Below are positions 48,682 through 57,412 of a stretch of DNA of 64,000 nt, in pieces. The DNA is from Sulfuricella sp035530375 (GTDB taxonomy: Bacteria > Pseudomonadota > Gammaproteobacteria > Burkholderiales > Sulfuricellaceae). The translations under genes were made by a program, and so were the position numbers. The notes under the pieces were generated by a model that was not told the origin of the DNA, made no database searches, and saw only the letters and a program-made list of their open reading frames with translations. Position 1 is the stretch's first letter, and each line of letters starts with the position of its first letter. The stretch lies in contig DATKUY010000005.1 of the NCBI GenBank assembly GCA_035530375.1, positions 54,616-118,615 on the forward strand, read 5' to 3'.

Positions 48682-49767
48682 TCAACGCAGTTTCAACGTA
48701 GATAGCCCCACCAGCACCAGCATCATCGATATGATCCAGAAGCGAACCACAACCTGGTTCTCCTTCCAGCCCTTCAATTCGTAGTGGTGGTGCAGCGGCG
48801 CCATGCGGAAAATGCGCTTGCCGGTGAGCTTGAACGAAGCCACCTGCAGCACCACCGACAGGGTCTCGACCACGAACACCCCGCCCATCACGAACAGTAC
48901 GATCTCCTGCCTCACGATCACCGCCACCACGCCGATCGCGGCGCCCAACGCCAGGGCGCCGACATCGCCCATGAACACCTCGGCCGGATAGGCGTTGAAC
49001 CAGAGAAAACCCAGGCCGGCACCGGCCAGCGCGGCGCAGAATACCGCCAGTTCGCCGGCGCCGGGAATATAGGGCACTCCGAGGTAGTGGGCGAATACGA
49101 AGTTGCCGGCAACATAAGCGAAAATCGCCAGTGCCCCCGCCACCATCACCGTCGGCATGATCGCCAGCCCGTCCAGCCCGTCGGTCAGATTGACCGCATT
49201 GCTGCTGCCGACAATGACGAAATAGGCCAGCACGGCAAAACCGACGCCGCCGAGCGGAATCGTCAGCAGTTTGAGGAAAGGCACGATCAGTTCGGTCTGG
49301 GCCGGCAGCGTGGCATTCATGGCGAGGAACACGGCCACACCCACGCCGATCAACGACTGCCAGAAATACTTGGTTCTGGCCGGCAACCCCTTGGGGTTGC
49401 GGTGCACCACCTTGCGCCAGTCGTCGACCCAGCCTATCGCGCCGAAACCCATAGTGGTGGCCAGCGCCACCCAGACATAGGCGTTCTTCAGGTCGACCCA
49501 GAGCAGGGTGGAAATCGCCATCGCCACCAGGATCAGCGCGCCGCCCATGGTCGGCGTGCCCGCCTTGACCAGGTGGGTCTGCGGGCCGTCGTCGCGCACC
49601 GACTGGCCGATCTTGTAGGCGGCCAGCTTGCGGATCATCGCCGGGCCGACGATGAACGAGATCATCAGCGCGGTCAGCATCGCCAGCACGGCACGCAGCG
49701 TGATGTAGCCGAATACGTTGAAAGCGCGGACGTCATGCGCCAGCCATTGAGTCAATGCGAGCAGCAT
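48682..49767 (-). CDS. mraY: Phospho-N-acetylmuramoyl-pentapeptide transferase
   Basis: A 361-residue protein with about ten membrane segments that makes lipid I. It has KAGTPTMGGALIL, the catalytic aspartates in GWVDDWRKV and NLTDGLDGLAI, FMGDVGALALG and the loop MAPLHHHYELKGW. It overlaps the end of murF by 16 bases. Confidence 0.98.
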   Translation of the reverse strand: MLLALTQWLAHDVRAFNVFGYITLRAVLAMLTALMISFIVGPAMIRKLAAYKIGQSVRDDGPQTHLVKAGTPTMGGALILVAMAISTLLWVDLKNAYVWVALATTMGFGAIGWVDDWRKVVHRNPKGLPARTKYFWQSLIGVGVAVFLAMNATLPAQTELIVPFLKLLTIPLGGVGFAVLAYFVIVGSSNAVNLTDGLDGLAIMPTVMVAGALAIFAYVAGNFVFAHYLGVPYIPGAGELAVFCAALAGAGLGFLWFNAYPAEVFMGDVGALALGAAIGVVAVIVRQEIVLFVMGGVFVVETLSVVLQVASFKLTGKRIFRMAPLHHHYELKGWKENQVVVRFWIISMMLVLVGLSTLKLR

Positions 49768-51125
49768 GTCGAATCCTCCCGCGGCACAAAGCTTTTAACC
49801 ACACGTTCCATCTGCATGAAGCGCGATCCTTTCACCAACACCACCACCTCCGGCGCCAGCAGATTTTCAATGTCATGCAGCAGATCCTCGATGTATTCGA
49901 AATGCCGCCCGCCCTGGCCGAATGCCTCGGCGGCAGCGGCGCTCAAGTCGCCCAGAGTGAACAGATGATCGATGCCGGCCGCCTTCGCCACAGCGCCGAT
50001 CTCGGCGTGCAGTGCGCGCGCGCCTTCGCCCAGTTCGCCCATATCGCCCAGCACCAGAACTTTCCTGCCCGGCAAACCGGCCAGCACGGCGATCGCCGCC
50101 CGCACCGAAGCGGGATTGGCGTTATAGGTATCGTCGATCAGGGTGGCGCCATGCAGACAGGGGTTCTTCTGCATCCGCCCCTTGACGCTGGCCACCTTTG
50201 CCAGCCCGGTGGCGATGGCGGCATTGCCGATGCCCAGCGCCACGGCCACTGCGGCCGCGGCCAGCGCGTTGCGCACGTTGTGCTCGCCCGGCACCGGCAG
50301 CGCCACGGTGAATTTGCCCTCGGCCGTGACCATGTCGATTTCGCTGCCGAATGACAGCGGGCGGCAAGTGCCGGATACTTCCGATGGTTGATTCAGGCTG
50401 AAACGAATCGTGCGATGGCCCGCAGCAAGCACCTGCCACAGCGCGGCATGCGGATCGTCGGCGTTGATCACAGCGGTTCCGCCCGCCGCCAGTCCTTCAA
50501 AAATTTCGCCTTTGGCGTGCGCCACCGCTTCCACCGTACCAAGGCCGGCCAGGTGGGCGGCCTGGGCATTGGTAATCAACGCCACATCGGGCTTCGCAAT
50601 TCGGCTCAGATAGGCAATCTCGCCCGGATGGTTCATGCCCATCTCGATCACGGCATAGCGGTGGCTGTCGCGCAGCCCGAGCAGGGTCAGCGGCAGGCCG
50701 ATGTCGTTATTGAGGTTACCCCTGGTCGCCAGCACCGCTTCATCTCCGGCCTGCGTGCGCAGGATCGCCGCGATCATTTCTTTCACCGTGGTCTTGCCGC
50801 TGCTGCCGGTCAGCCCCACCAGCGGGATGGTGAAGCGGCTGCGCCAGAACCCTGCCAGTGCGCCCAGCGCGAGCCGGGTATCGGCCACGACCAGCAGCGG
50901 GAAATCGCCCCAGGCCGGATCAATATGGTCCACCAGCGCCGCTGCCGCCCCCTGCGCGATCACCTGGGCGACATAATCATGGCCGTCGAAGCGCTCGCCT
51001 TTCAGCGCCACGAACAAGTCGCCAGCGGCCACTGCGCGGCTGTCGGTGGTCACGCCCGCGAAAGCGGCATCCGCGCCGCTGCGCCGTGCATTCAGGGCCG
51101 TCATGGCTTCGCTCAGGCGCAACAT
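49752..51125 (-). CDS. murF: UDP-MurNAc-tripeptide--D-alanyl-D-alanine ligase
   Basis: A 457-residue Mur ligase that adds the D-Ala-D-Ala made by Ddl. It shows GVTTDSRAVAAGDLFVALKGERFDGHDY, GLTGSSGKTTVKEM (P-loop), GNLNNDIGLPLTLL, EMGMNHPGEI, and DTYNANPASVRAA. It overlaps murE by 13 bases and mraY by 16, so all three are coupled. Confidence 0.97.
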   Translation of the reverse strand: MLRLSEAMTALNARRSGADAAFAGVTTDSRAVAAGDLFVALKGERFDGHDYVAQVIAQGAAAALVDHIDPAWGDFPLLVVADTRLALGALAGFWRSRFTIPLVGLTGSSGKTTVKEMIAAILRTQAGDEAVLATRGNLNNDIGLPLTLLGLRDSHRYAVIEMGMNHPGEIAYLSRIAKPDVALITNAQAAHLAGLGTVEAVAHAKGEIFEGLAAGGTAVINADDPHAALWQVLAAGHRTIRFSLNQPSEVSGTCRPLSFGSEIDMVTAEGKFTVALPVPGEHNVRNALAAAAVAVALGIGNAAIATGLAKVASVKGRMQKNPCLHGATLIDDTYNANPASVRAAIAVLAGLPGRKVLVLGDMGELGEGARALHAEIGAVAKAAGIDHLFTLGDLSAAAAEAFGQGGRHFEYIEDLLHDIENLLAPEVVVLVKGSRFMQMERVVKSFVPREDSTCCSH

Positions 51126-52600
51126 GGCGTATATCCTTGCAGAACTCGTTGCACCACATCGGCATCGGAAAACGGCAGGCGCACCCCATTGATTTCCTGA
51201 TAATCCTCATGGCCCTTGCCAGCGACCAGCACCACGTCATCCGGCCGCGCCCCGCACACGGCGGCATCGATCGCCGCCGCGCGGTCGGCATTCGCGTGAT
51301 AATTGGCACCCATGCCGGCGATAATGTCGGCCATGATGGCCTGGGCATCTTCGCCGCGCGGATTGTCGCTGGTGACGACCACTTCGTCCGCCAGACGCGA
51401 CGCCACCTCACCCATCAACGGACGCTTGCCGCGATCGCGGTCGCCGCCGCAACCGAACACACAAATCAATTTGCCGTTGCCGCCCATGATCTCGCGCAAC
51501 GCGCCCAGCACTTTTTCCAGCGCATCCGGGGTATGGGCGTAATCCACCACCACCAGCGGCTTGCCGTTGCCACCCAAGCGCTGCAGGCGGCCCGCCACCG
51601 CCTTGACCTGCCCCAGTTCGCGCACCGCATCTTCCAGCTTGACGCCACTGACCAGCAGGGTGGCCAGCACCGCGAGCAGGTTGGCGGCGTTGAAGCGGCC
51701 GAGCAGTTCGCTGTTCACTTGCGCCGTTCCCCATGGCGTCACCGCCTCGAAACGAATGCCCTGCGCATCCGTTGCGAGGCGGCGCGCCAACACGGCGAAA
51801 TGACATTGCCCCCTGTTGCCTTCGAGGCTGTATCCCACTACCTGCACACCGCCGCATCCGAGCCTGGCGGACAGTTCCGCGCCAAAGGGATCATCCATGT
51901 TGAGTACCGCGAATTTCAGCTCGGGCCAGGAAAACAGCCCGGCCTTGACGGCGGCGTAGGACGCCATGTCGCCGTGATAATCGAGATGCTCGCGCGACAG
52001 GTTGGTCAGCAACGCCACGTCGAAATGCATGCCATTGACCCGGCCCTGCGCCAAGCCGTGCGACGACACTTCCATCGCCATGCATTCAGCACCTTCATTC
52101 AGGTAATCGCGCAGCAAGGCATGCAGGCTGACCGCATCCGGCGTGGTGTTTGAGGATGGTTTCAACCCGCCGGGCAGGCCGTTGCCGAGCGTGCCCACCA
52201 GGGCGGTCTTCCTGCCCAGAGCGGTCAGCACCTGGGCGATCCAGTGGCAGCATGAAGTCTTGCCGTTGGTGCCGGTGATGCCTATCGTCCATAGCTTGCG
52301 CGACGGCTCGCCATAGACCTGGCTGGCGATGGCACCGGCTTTTTCGCGCAGGCCTTCAATCGGGAGGTTCGGCACCCGCCATTCGGCATTCCACTCAAAA
52401 TCCTTATGTTCCCACAGCACAGCGCCGGCGCCGGCCGCAACCGCCTGGGCGATGAACTTGCGCCCGTCGAGGCGCTCGCCGGGATAAGCGGCGAAGGCTT
52501 CGCCGCCATGAATGCGGCGGCTATCCACGGTCATGCCCGGCACCCCCGCCTTGGCAAGAAAGCTGGCCGCTGATTGCTGATCGCTGGCAGCCATGCTCAT
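51113..52600 (-). CDS. murE: UDP-MurNAc-dipeptide--meso-diaminopimelate ligase
   Basis: A 495-residue Mur ligase for the third residue of the stem. TVDSRRIHGGEAFAAYPG, GITGTNGKTSCCHWI (P-loop), EVSSHGLAQGRV and DYAHTPDALEK are family marks. TSDNPRGED carries the DNPR motif that selects meso-diaminopimelate rather than lysine, as expected in a Gram-negative. Its ATG overlaps the ftsI stop. Confidence 0.97.
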   Translation of the reverse strand: MSMAASDQQSAASFLAKAGVPGMTVDSRRIHGGEAFAAYPGERLDGRKFIAQAVAAGAGAVLWEHKDFEWNAEWRVPNLPIEGLREKAGAIASQVYGEPSRKLWTIGITGTNGKTSCCHWIAQVLTALGRKTALVGTLGNGLPGGLKPSSNTTPDAVSLHALLRDYLNEGAECMAMEVSSHGLAQGRVNGMHFDVALLTNLSREHLDYHGDMASYAAVKAGLFSWPELKFAVLNMDDPFGAELSARLGCGGVQVVGYSLEGNRGQCHFAVLARRLATDAQGIRFEAVTPWGTAQVNSELLGRFNAANLLAVLATLLVSGVKLEDAVRELGQVKAVAGRLQRLGGNGKPLVVVDYAHTPDALEKVLGALREIMGGNGKLICVFGCGGDRDRGKRPLMGEVASRLADEVVVTSDNPRGEDAQAIMADIIAGMGANYHANADRAAAIDAAVCGARPDDVVLVAGKGHEDYQEINGVRLPFSDADVVQRVLQGYTPCCA

Positions 52601-54351
52601 ACCACCTCCTTGATTTCAGGGGCGCTTTCCGGCGGCAGGATATTGTTGGTCGGCGCATCCGGCGGCACGGAGAGCAGACGCAGCGCTCCAGCCATCACCT
52701 TGCTAAACACCGGCGCGGCCACTGCGCCGCCGTAATATTGGCCGTCGGAGGGTTCGTCGATCATCACCGCCACGATCAGGCGCGGATTGGAAGCCGGGGC
52801 CAGACCGACGAACGAAGCGACATAGCGGTTCTCGGCGTAATAGCCGTTTTCCTCCTTGTGCGCCGTGCCGGTTTTACCCGCCACACGGTAACCCAGCACC
52901 TGGGCACGCGGTGCGGTGCCGCCCGGCAATACCACCATCTCCAGCATGCTGCGAACCGCTTGCGACGTTTCCGGCGAGATCACTCTCACCCCCGCCGGCG
53001 GCGCATCCAGTTTGACCAGTGAAACCGGCCTGATTTCTCCGTCTCCGGCAAAAGCCATATAGGCGTGCGCCAACTGCAGCAGGCTGACGGAAATACCGTG
53101 GCCATAGGCCATGGTGGCCTGTTCGATAGGTTGCCAGGTTTTATATGGGCGCAGCCTGCCGGTCGCCTCGCCGGGGAAACCGGCATGAGGCACCTTGCCG
53201 AAACCCATGCGGTCAAAAACACGCCACAAATACTCCGGCTCGAGCGTGAGCGCCATTTTGGCCGCACCGACGTTGCTCGATTTCTGGATCACCTGCGCCA
53301 CATCGATCAGGCCGTAATCATGGGTGTCGTGGATCGTCGCCGAACCGATGGTGAATGTGCCCGGCGCGGTCTGAATCATGGAATCCGGCGTGAATTTCCC
53401 CGCTTCCAGCACCGCCGCTATAGTGAAAGGCTTCATTGTCGAGCCCGGCTCGAAAGTGTCGGTGATGGCTCGATTGCGCGTGCTGTTGCGGTTAAGCTTG
53501 GCGCGGTTATTGGGGTTGTACGACGGCAGATTGGCCAGCGCAAGGATCTCGCCTGTTTTCACGTCGAGCACCACAATCGCGCCAGCCTTGGCCTTGTGTT
53601 CAACAACCGCAGCCTTGATCTCGCGGTAGGCCAGATACTGGATCTTGCGGTCGATACTGAGCGCCAGATCGTGCCCATCCTGAGGCGGCTGAACGCTTTC
53701 CACATCCTCGATGATGTGGCCCAGCCGGTCCTTGATCACATGGCGGCTGCCCGGCTTGCCAGCCAGCCAGTTCTGGTAGGCCAGTTCAAGCCCCTCCTGA
53801 CCGTTATCATCGACGCCGGTAAAACCAAGAATATGCGCCACCACTTCCCCGGCCGGATAATAACGGCGATATTCGCGCTGCAGAAATACGCCGGGCGCGT
53901 TGACCTGCATCACCCGCTCTGCCGTATCCGGCGGCACCTGACGCTTGAGATAGACAAAATCGCGCTGGCTCCGGGTGAAGCGGCTCTTCACATCGTCTTC
54001 GCTCATTTCCAGAATTTTTCCCAGCTGCCGGATGCGCTCAGGGGTAATCTCGAAATCCTTCGGGCTGACCCACACCGACTCCACCGGAGTACTGATTGCC
54101 AGCGGCTCGCCGTTTCGGTCGGTGATCATGCCGCGGTGGGCAGTCAGTTCGACCACCCGGCGGGAGCGCTCGTCCCCTTTCTGCCGCAGAAAATGGTTGT
54201 CCAGTCCCTGCAGGTAAAACGCCCGCCCCAGCAATGCCAGAAACCACGCCAGCACCAATCCGACCAGAATATGCGAACGTCCGGCAGGCAATTTCAGCAT
54301 CGGTGTTTGCACGCCCCCTCCCCGCCGGGAATCTTTCATGGCGTAGCTCAT
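52597..54351 (-). CDS. ftsI: Septal transpeptidase FtsI (PBP3)
   Basis: A 584-residue class B penicillin-binding protein. A single membrane segment (about 25-48) leads to the pedestal domain (AHRGMITDRNGEPLAIS) and the transpeptidase domain, with active-site Ser in EPGSTMKPF (SxxK), SSN, and KTGTAHK (KTG). It works with FtsW. The open frame continues upstream through ftsL, but the ATG at 54351 overlaps the ftsL stop (ATGA) and gives the usual length. Confidence 0.97.
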   Translation of the reverse strand: MSYAMKDSRRGGGVQTPMLKLPAGRSHILVGLVLAWFLALLGRAFYLQGLDNHFLRQKGDERSRRVVELTAHRGMITDRNGEPLAISTPVESVWVSPKDFEITPERIRQLGKILEMSEDDVKSRFTRSQRDFVYLKRQVPPDTAERVMQVNAPGVFLQREYRRYYPAGEVVAHILGFTGVDDNGQEGLELAYQNWLAGKPGSRHVIKDRLGHIIEDVESVQPPQDGHDLALSIDRKIQYLAYREIKAAVVEHKAKAGAIVVLDVKTGEILALANLPSYNPNNRAKLNRNSTRNRAITDTFEPGSTMKPFTIAAVLEAGKFTPDSMIQTAPGTFTIGSATIHDTHDYGLIDVAQVIQKSSNVGAAKMALTLEPEYLWRVFDRMGFGKVPHAGFPGEATGRLRPYKTWQPIEQATMAYGHGISVSLLQLAHAYMAFAGDGEIRPVSLVKLDAPPAGVRVISPETSQAVRSMLEMVVLPGGTAPRAQVLGYRVAGKTGTAHKEENGYYAENRYVASFVGLAPASNPRLIVAVMIDEPSDGQYYGGAVAAPVFSKVMAGALRLLSVPPDAPTNNILPPESAPEIKEVV

Positions 54352-54632
54352 GGCGTCCCGGCCTTGACCGGTGCCGACTGCACCACCTGAATATGTGCGG
54401 CATCGGGCACACGCATCCGCAAATAGGTCGTGGCAACCTTCTCGATGCGGGTATGCATCGCCCAGGTGCTTTGCTCCAGTTGCAACTGCCCCCACTCCAC
54501 TTCCATTTTTTTTGCCAGTTCCTGCTCTTGCTGCAGATCGATGAATATTTTGCGCGCCTTGTACTGGGCGGTAACCATGCCCAGCGCACAAGCCACCAGA
54601 ACCAGAGCCAAGATCAGGTTGAGCTTGGTCAT
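54348..54632 (-). CDS. ftsL: Cell division protein FtsL
   Basis: A 94-residue bitopic protein. One membrane segment at the N-terminus (LNLILALVLVACALGMVTA) precedes a coiled-coil-like region (IDLQQEQELAKKMEVEWGQLQLEQSTW) and a short tail with ATTYLRMRVP, as in FtsL of betaproteobacteria. It overlaps rsmH and ftsI by four bases each. Confidence 0.93.
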   Translation of the reverse strand: MTKLNLILALVLVACALGMVTAQYKARKIFIDLQQEQELAKKMEVEWGQLQLEQSTWAMHTRIEKVATTYLRMRVPDAAHIQVVQSAPVKAGTP

Positions 54633-55564
54633 GGCGCCTCCGTCCGCTCCGCAACGCGCATCACGGCGCTGCGCGAACGCGGATTGGCCGACACCTCGGC
54701 CGCCGAGGGGCGAACAGGCTTGCCCGCCAGCCGCAATCTCGGTATGGAGCGCTCCGCCTCACGCACCGGCAGCCTTGGCGGCAGCGGTGCGGGCTGCGAT
54801 GCGTCGCGCATGAAGCACTTGACCAGCCGATCTTCGAGGGAATGAAAACTGATGACCGCCAGGCGGCCAGACGGCGCCAGAACATCGACGCCCTGTGGTA
54901 ACACTAGCGACAACTCCTCAAGCTCTTGATTGAGGTAAATCCGTAAAGCTTGAAAGGTGCGCGTTGCCGGGTCTTGATGTGGCTCGCGGCTTTTGAACGC
55001 TTTTGCCACGATCTGGGAAAGTTGGCGAGTGGTGACAATGGGCTCCCCCGATCGAGACGCAACAATCGCTCTTGCAATCTGCTTAGCATACCGTTCTTCA
55101 CCATAATTTTTTATAACCTCCCCCAGTTGTTGTTCAGTTACTTCTGCCAAAAATAAAGCTGCGGTTTGCCCACGACTTGTATCCATGCGCATATCCAGCG
55201 GCCCATCAAAACGAAAACTGAAGCCTCGTGCCGCTTCGTCCAGTTGCGGGGAAGAAACCCCCAGATCCAGCAGCACGCCATTGACCCGTGCCACCCCCAA
55301 CTCCTGCAACACATCGCGCAAGCGGCTGAAACTGCTGTGCACGATCTGGAAGCGCAAATCGGCAATTTCGCGAGCCGCCTCCACTCCAGCCAAATCCCTG
55401 TCCAGGGCGATCAATCGGCCCCGCTCACCCAGCTTTTCCAGTATCAGCCGGCTGTGGCCGCCCCGGCCGAAGGTGCAATCCACATACACCCCGTCTGGCC
55501 GGATATTCAGCGCTTCTATCGCCTCATGCAGCAAAACCGTTTTGTGGCTGAAACCACGGCTCAC
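54629..55564 (-). CDS. rsmH: 16S rRNA (cytosine-1402-N4)-methyltransferase
   Basis: A 311-residue SAM-dependent methyltransferase (MraW). The GTG start at 55564 gives MSRGFSHKTVLLHEAIEAL and overlaps the mraZ stop (GTGA). Motifs are VDCTFGRGGHSRLIL (SAM site), DRDLAG, LDLGVSSPQLDEAARGFSF and SFHSLEDRLVK. The frame remains open further upstream across mraZ, which is not part of the protein. Confidence 0.97.
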   Translation of the reverse strand: MSRGFSHKTVLLHEAIEALNIRPDGVYVDCTFGRGGHSRLILEKLGERGRLIALDRDLAGVEAAREIADLRFQIVHSSFSRLRDVLQELGVARVNGVLLDLGVSSPQLDEAARGFSFRFDGPLDMRMDTSRGQTAALFLAEVTEQQLGEVIKNYGEERYAKQIARAIVASRSGEPIVTTRQLSQIVAKAFKSREPHQDPATRTFQALRIYLNQELEELSLVLPQGVDVLAPSGRLAVISFHSLEDRLVKCFMRDASQPAPLPPRLPVREAERSIPRLRLAGKPVRPSAAEVSANPRSRSAVMRVAERTEAP

Positions 55565-56004
55565 AGCGAGAAATTTTCCAGCGCAGCGGGAATCGCATTG
55601 CCGGGTGCAAGCGCCTGCTCCATCTGCGCACTCCATCCCTCCATGCTCCACAGCTCGAAATGTCCGCCCTGGCCAACCAGCATGACTTCCTTTTCCAGCC
55701 CGGCAAGCTTGCGTAGCGCGGGAGTGACCAGCAGACGGCCGGATGCATCCAGTTCCAGTTCCTCGGCATGGCCCAACAACAGGCGCTTCCAGGAACTCGA
55801 CACGGGATCGAAACTCGGCAGTAAATTGATTTTTTCTTCGATAGGCAGCCAGGCAGGCTGAGGGTAAAGCAGCACGCAGCGATGGGGGTGCGCGGTCATC
55901 ACCAGCCGCCCGCCGGACTGAACCAACAGCGCATCGCGATGCTTGCTTGGCACCGCCAAACGACCTTTCGCATCGAGATTCAAAGCTGTTGCACCGCGAA
56001 ACAT
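55561..56004 (-). CDS. mraZ: Transcriptional regulator MraZ
   Basis: The first gene of the dcw cluster. The 147-residue protein has two SpoVT/AbrB-type repeats (LDAKGRLAVPSKHRDAL; LDASGRLLVTPALRKLAG) and the start MFRGA. MraZ forms a ring and binds tandem GTGGG-type repeats upstream of its own gene to repress the cluster. Four such boxes at ten-base spacing are present at 56041-56075. Confidence 0.97.
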   Translation of the reverse strand: MFRGATALNLDAKGRLAVPSKHRDALLVQSGGRLVMTAHPHRCVLLYPQPAWLPIEEKINLLPSFDPVSSSWKRLLLGHAEELELDASGRLLVTPALRKLAGLEKEVMLVGQGGHFELWSMEGWSAQMEQALAPGNAIPAALENFSL

Positions 56005-56040
56005 CGAGCTTCCCCTTTATTTTTTGACCGAAGCAGGTAT

Positions 56041-56075
56041 CCCACAATTTCCCACTTCTCACCACTGTTTCCCAC
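56041..56075 (-). promoter_or_regulatory. MraZ operator: four boxes at ten-base period
   Basis: On the minus strand, GTGGG occurs at 56071-56075, 56051-56055 and 56041-56045, with a degenerate GTGGT at 56061-56065. They are exactly ten bases apart, one helical turn. The boxes begin at the end of the -10 element and cover the likely transcription start, so bound MraZ would block the promoter. Confidence 0.85.
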
Positions 56076-56102
56076 TATATTTTAAAAAAAGTGGCCGGTC
56101 AA
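56074..56102 (-). promoter_or_regulatory. Sigma-70 promoter of the dcw cluster
   Basis: TTGACC (56097-56102), exactly 17 bases, then TATAGT (56074-56079) on the minus strand. Each box matches the consensus at five of six positions. The spacer contains a run of seven T. The start point would be about 65 bases before the mraZ ATG. Confidence 0.8.
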
Positions 56103-56300
56103 GCTAAATATCGGGTTTTTCTCTTATGTGACAACAAGTTAATGGACAAATACCGGAAAACCAATGCGCTTAAAAAATAAGGACATAGGAAAGCAACTGA
56201 AAGTTGTTTGTGAGGAGCAAACCTGAGGGGGAAGAAATATAGAACCGGCATATCCGAATCAGAATGCCGGGGAAAAACGGAAACTACGCGGAGAAAAAAA

Positions 56301-56649
56301 GAAGCTGGCCGATAAGCCGGGTTCTGTCGTGGACAGTCATTCCTCTAGGCGCACGGTTACCCGTGAACTCAAGCAACCTACCCGCAGGCTCGACGAGCCG
56401 CCTCAACGCCTGCCTATTTGGTCTTGCTCCGGATGGGGTTTACCCTGCCACTTCCGTTACCGGGAGCGCGGTGAGCTCTTACCTCGCCATTTCAACCTTA
56501 CCTGATCCGCTTGCGCGGCCATCGGCGGTATATTTTCTGTGGCACTTTCCATCGCCTCACGGCGTCCGGTCGTTAACCGGCATCCTGCTCTATGGAGCCC
56601 GGACTTTCCTCTCCGCGCTTGCGCGCGCAGCGACTGTCTAGCCAGCTTC
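56301..56649 (-). ncRNA. rnpB: RNase P RNA (M1 RNA, class A)
   Basis: The catalytic RNA that matures tRNA 5' ends. On the minus strand it begins GAAGCTGGCTAGACAGTCGC and ends GCCGGCTTATCGGCCAGCTTC; the ends pair to close helix P1. The universally conserved GAGGAAAGTCCGGGCTCC and the AGGGTAAACCCC-type and CCGGGT-like loops are all visible. The length, about 349 bases, is typical of class A. A T-run (56294-56300 on the complement) follows directly and should end transcription. Confidence 0.97.
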
Positions 56650-56655
56650 ATGGTC

Positions 56656-56661
56656 ATTATA
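56656..56661 (-). promoter_or_regulatory. -10 element of the rnpB promoter
   Basis: A perfect TATAAT on the minus strand lies six bases upstream of the RNase P RNA 5' end, the correct distance for a direct start. The -35 region is only weakly matched (TGAAAT around 56679-56684). Confidence 0.7.
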
Positions 56662-56788
56662 CCATCCGGCGCCCGATGATTTCAGAACAGCTTGCCTGTG
56701 TTGCCGCCAGAAAAGCCGAGAAATGCAGGGCGGACGCCCGAAAAACATTCAGTCATCATGCTTTTTCATATTACGGCCCATCATTCAG

Positions 56789-57328
56789 CTAAGGTGCGAG
56801 TCCCTTCGCCAGGAGCGCCTGAACATCCCTGTCCAGCGGGAATATATAGTCGTAGGCGCCGATAGTCATATTACCCTGCACGCTGACGATTTTCAGGTCG
56901 AAGTAGGCGGATTCCTTCGACTCGGAATACATGCCGACAATAACCGCCTGTGCGCCATGGCTGCGCGCGACATCCATGACCTCGCGCAACAGCAGCAACT
57001 CGCCTTTGCGTTGTTTGACAAAAGCGGCGTCGCGCAGCTCGAGTCTAATCACCCGGTAACCCAGCTTGGTCAAACGCGCTTCAAGATACTCTGAAGCCAT
57101 TCGTCCCAGGCGCGAAGGCTCAGTTGGCGAATCGACGCTGGACAAGGCGGTCACGACAAGCGGAACGCTCTTGTCCAGAGGCTGTTTGAGCGAGGCCAAT
57201 AGTCGATCCGCTGCTGCGCTGTTTGCCTGGATCAGTTTGCTGTTCGCCGTGTCCTCGTAGGTTGGGAAGTGCGTTCCACACCCCGCAACCATCAGGCAAA
57301 TAAAGAAAAGAAACTCTCGTTTTTTCAT
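56789..57328 (-). CDS. FlgO-like outer-membrane lipoprotein
   Basis: A 179-residue lipoprotein. The signal ends in the lipobox VAGC (Cys at about residue 17). The rest resembles the FlgO domain: NSKLIQANSAAADRLLASL, then VVTALSSVDSPTEPSRLGRMASEYLEARLTKLGY, and a C-terminal beta part. FlgO in Vibrio helps retain flagella in the outer membrane, but FlgO-like domains are also found without flagellar context, as here. The start at 57328 was chosen because the hydrophobic signal begins there. Confidence 0.7.
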   Translation of the reverse strand: MKKREFLFFICLMVAGCGTHFPTYEDTANSKLIQANSAAADRLLASLKQPLDKSVPLVVTALSSVDSPTEPSRLGRMASEYLEARLTKLGYRVIRLELRDAAFVKQRKGELLLLREVMDVARSHGAQAVIVGMYSESKESAYFDLKIVSVQGNMTIGAYDYIFPLDRDVQALLAKGLAP

Positions 57329-57412
57329 TGCCCAACCATCTTGCATTCACCTTTTCTGTAATTTGATAAAACGACTTGCCAATGCAGGAACGAAATGCAA
57401 ATGTTCCATTTT

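Noticed and set aside
54352..54654. N-terminal extension of ftsI through ftsL
   Set aside because: ftsL in the other frame is a real gene with membrane segment and coiled coil, and the ftsI ATG overlaps its stop.
55565..56065. N-terminal extension of rsmH through mraZ
   Set aside because: mraZ occupies this region; the GTG at 55564 gives the standard RsmH start.
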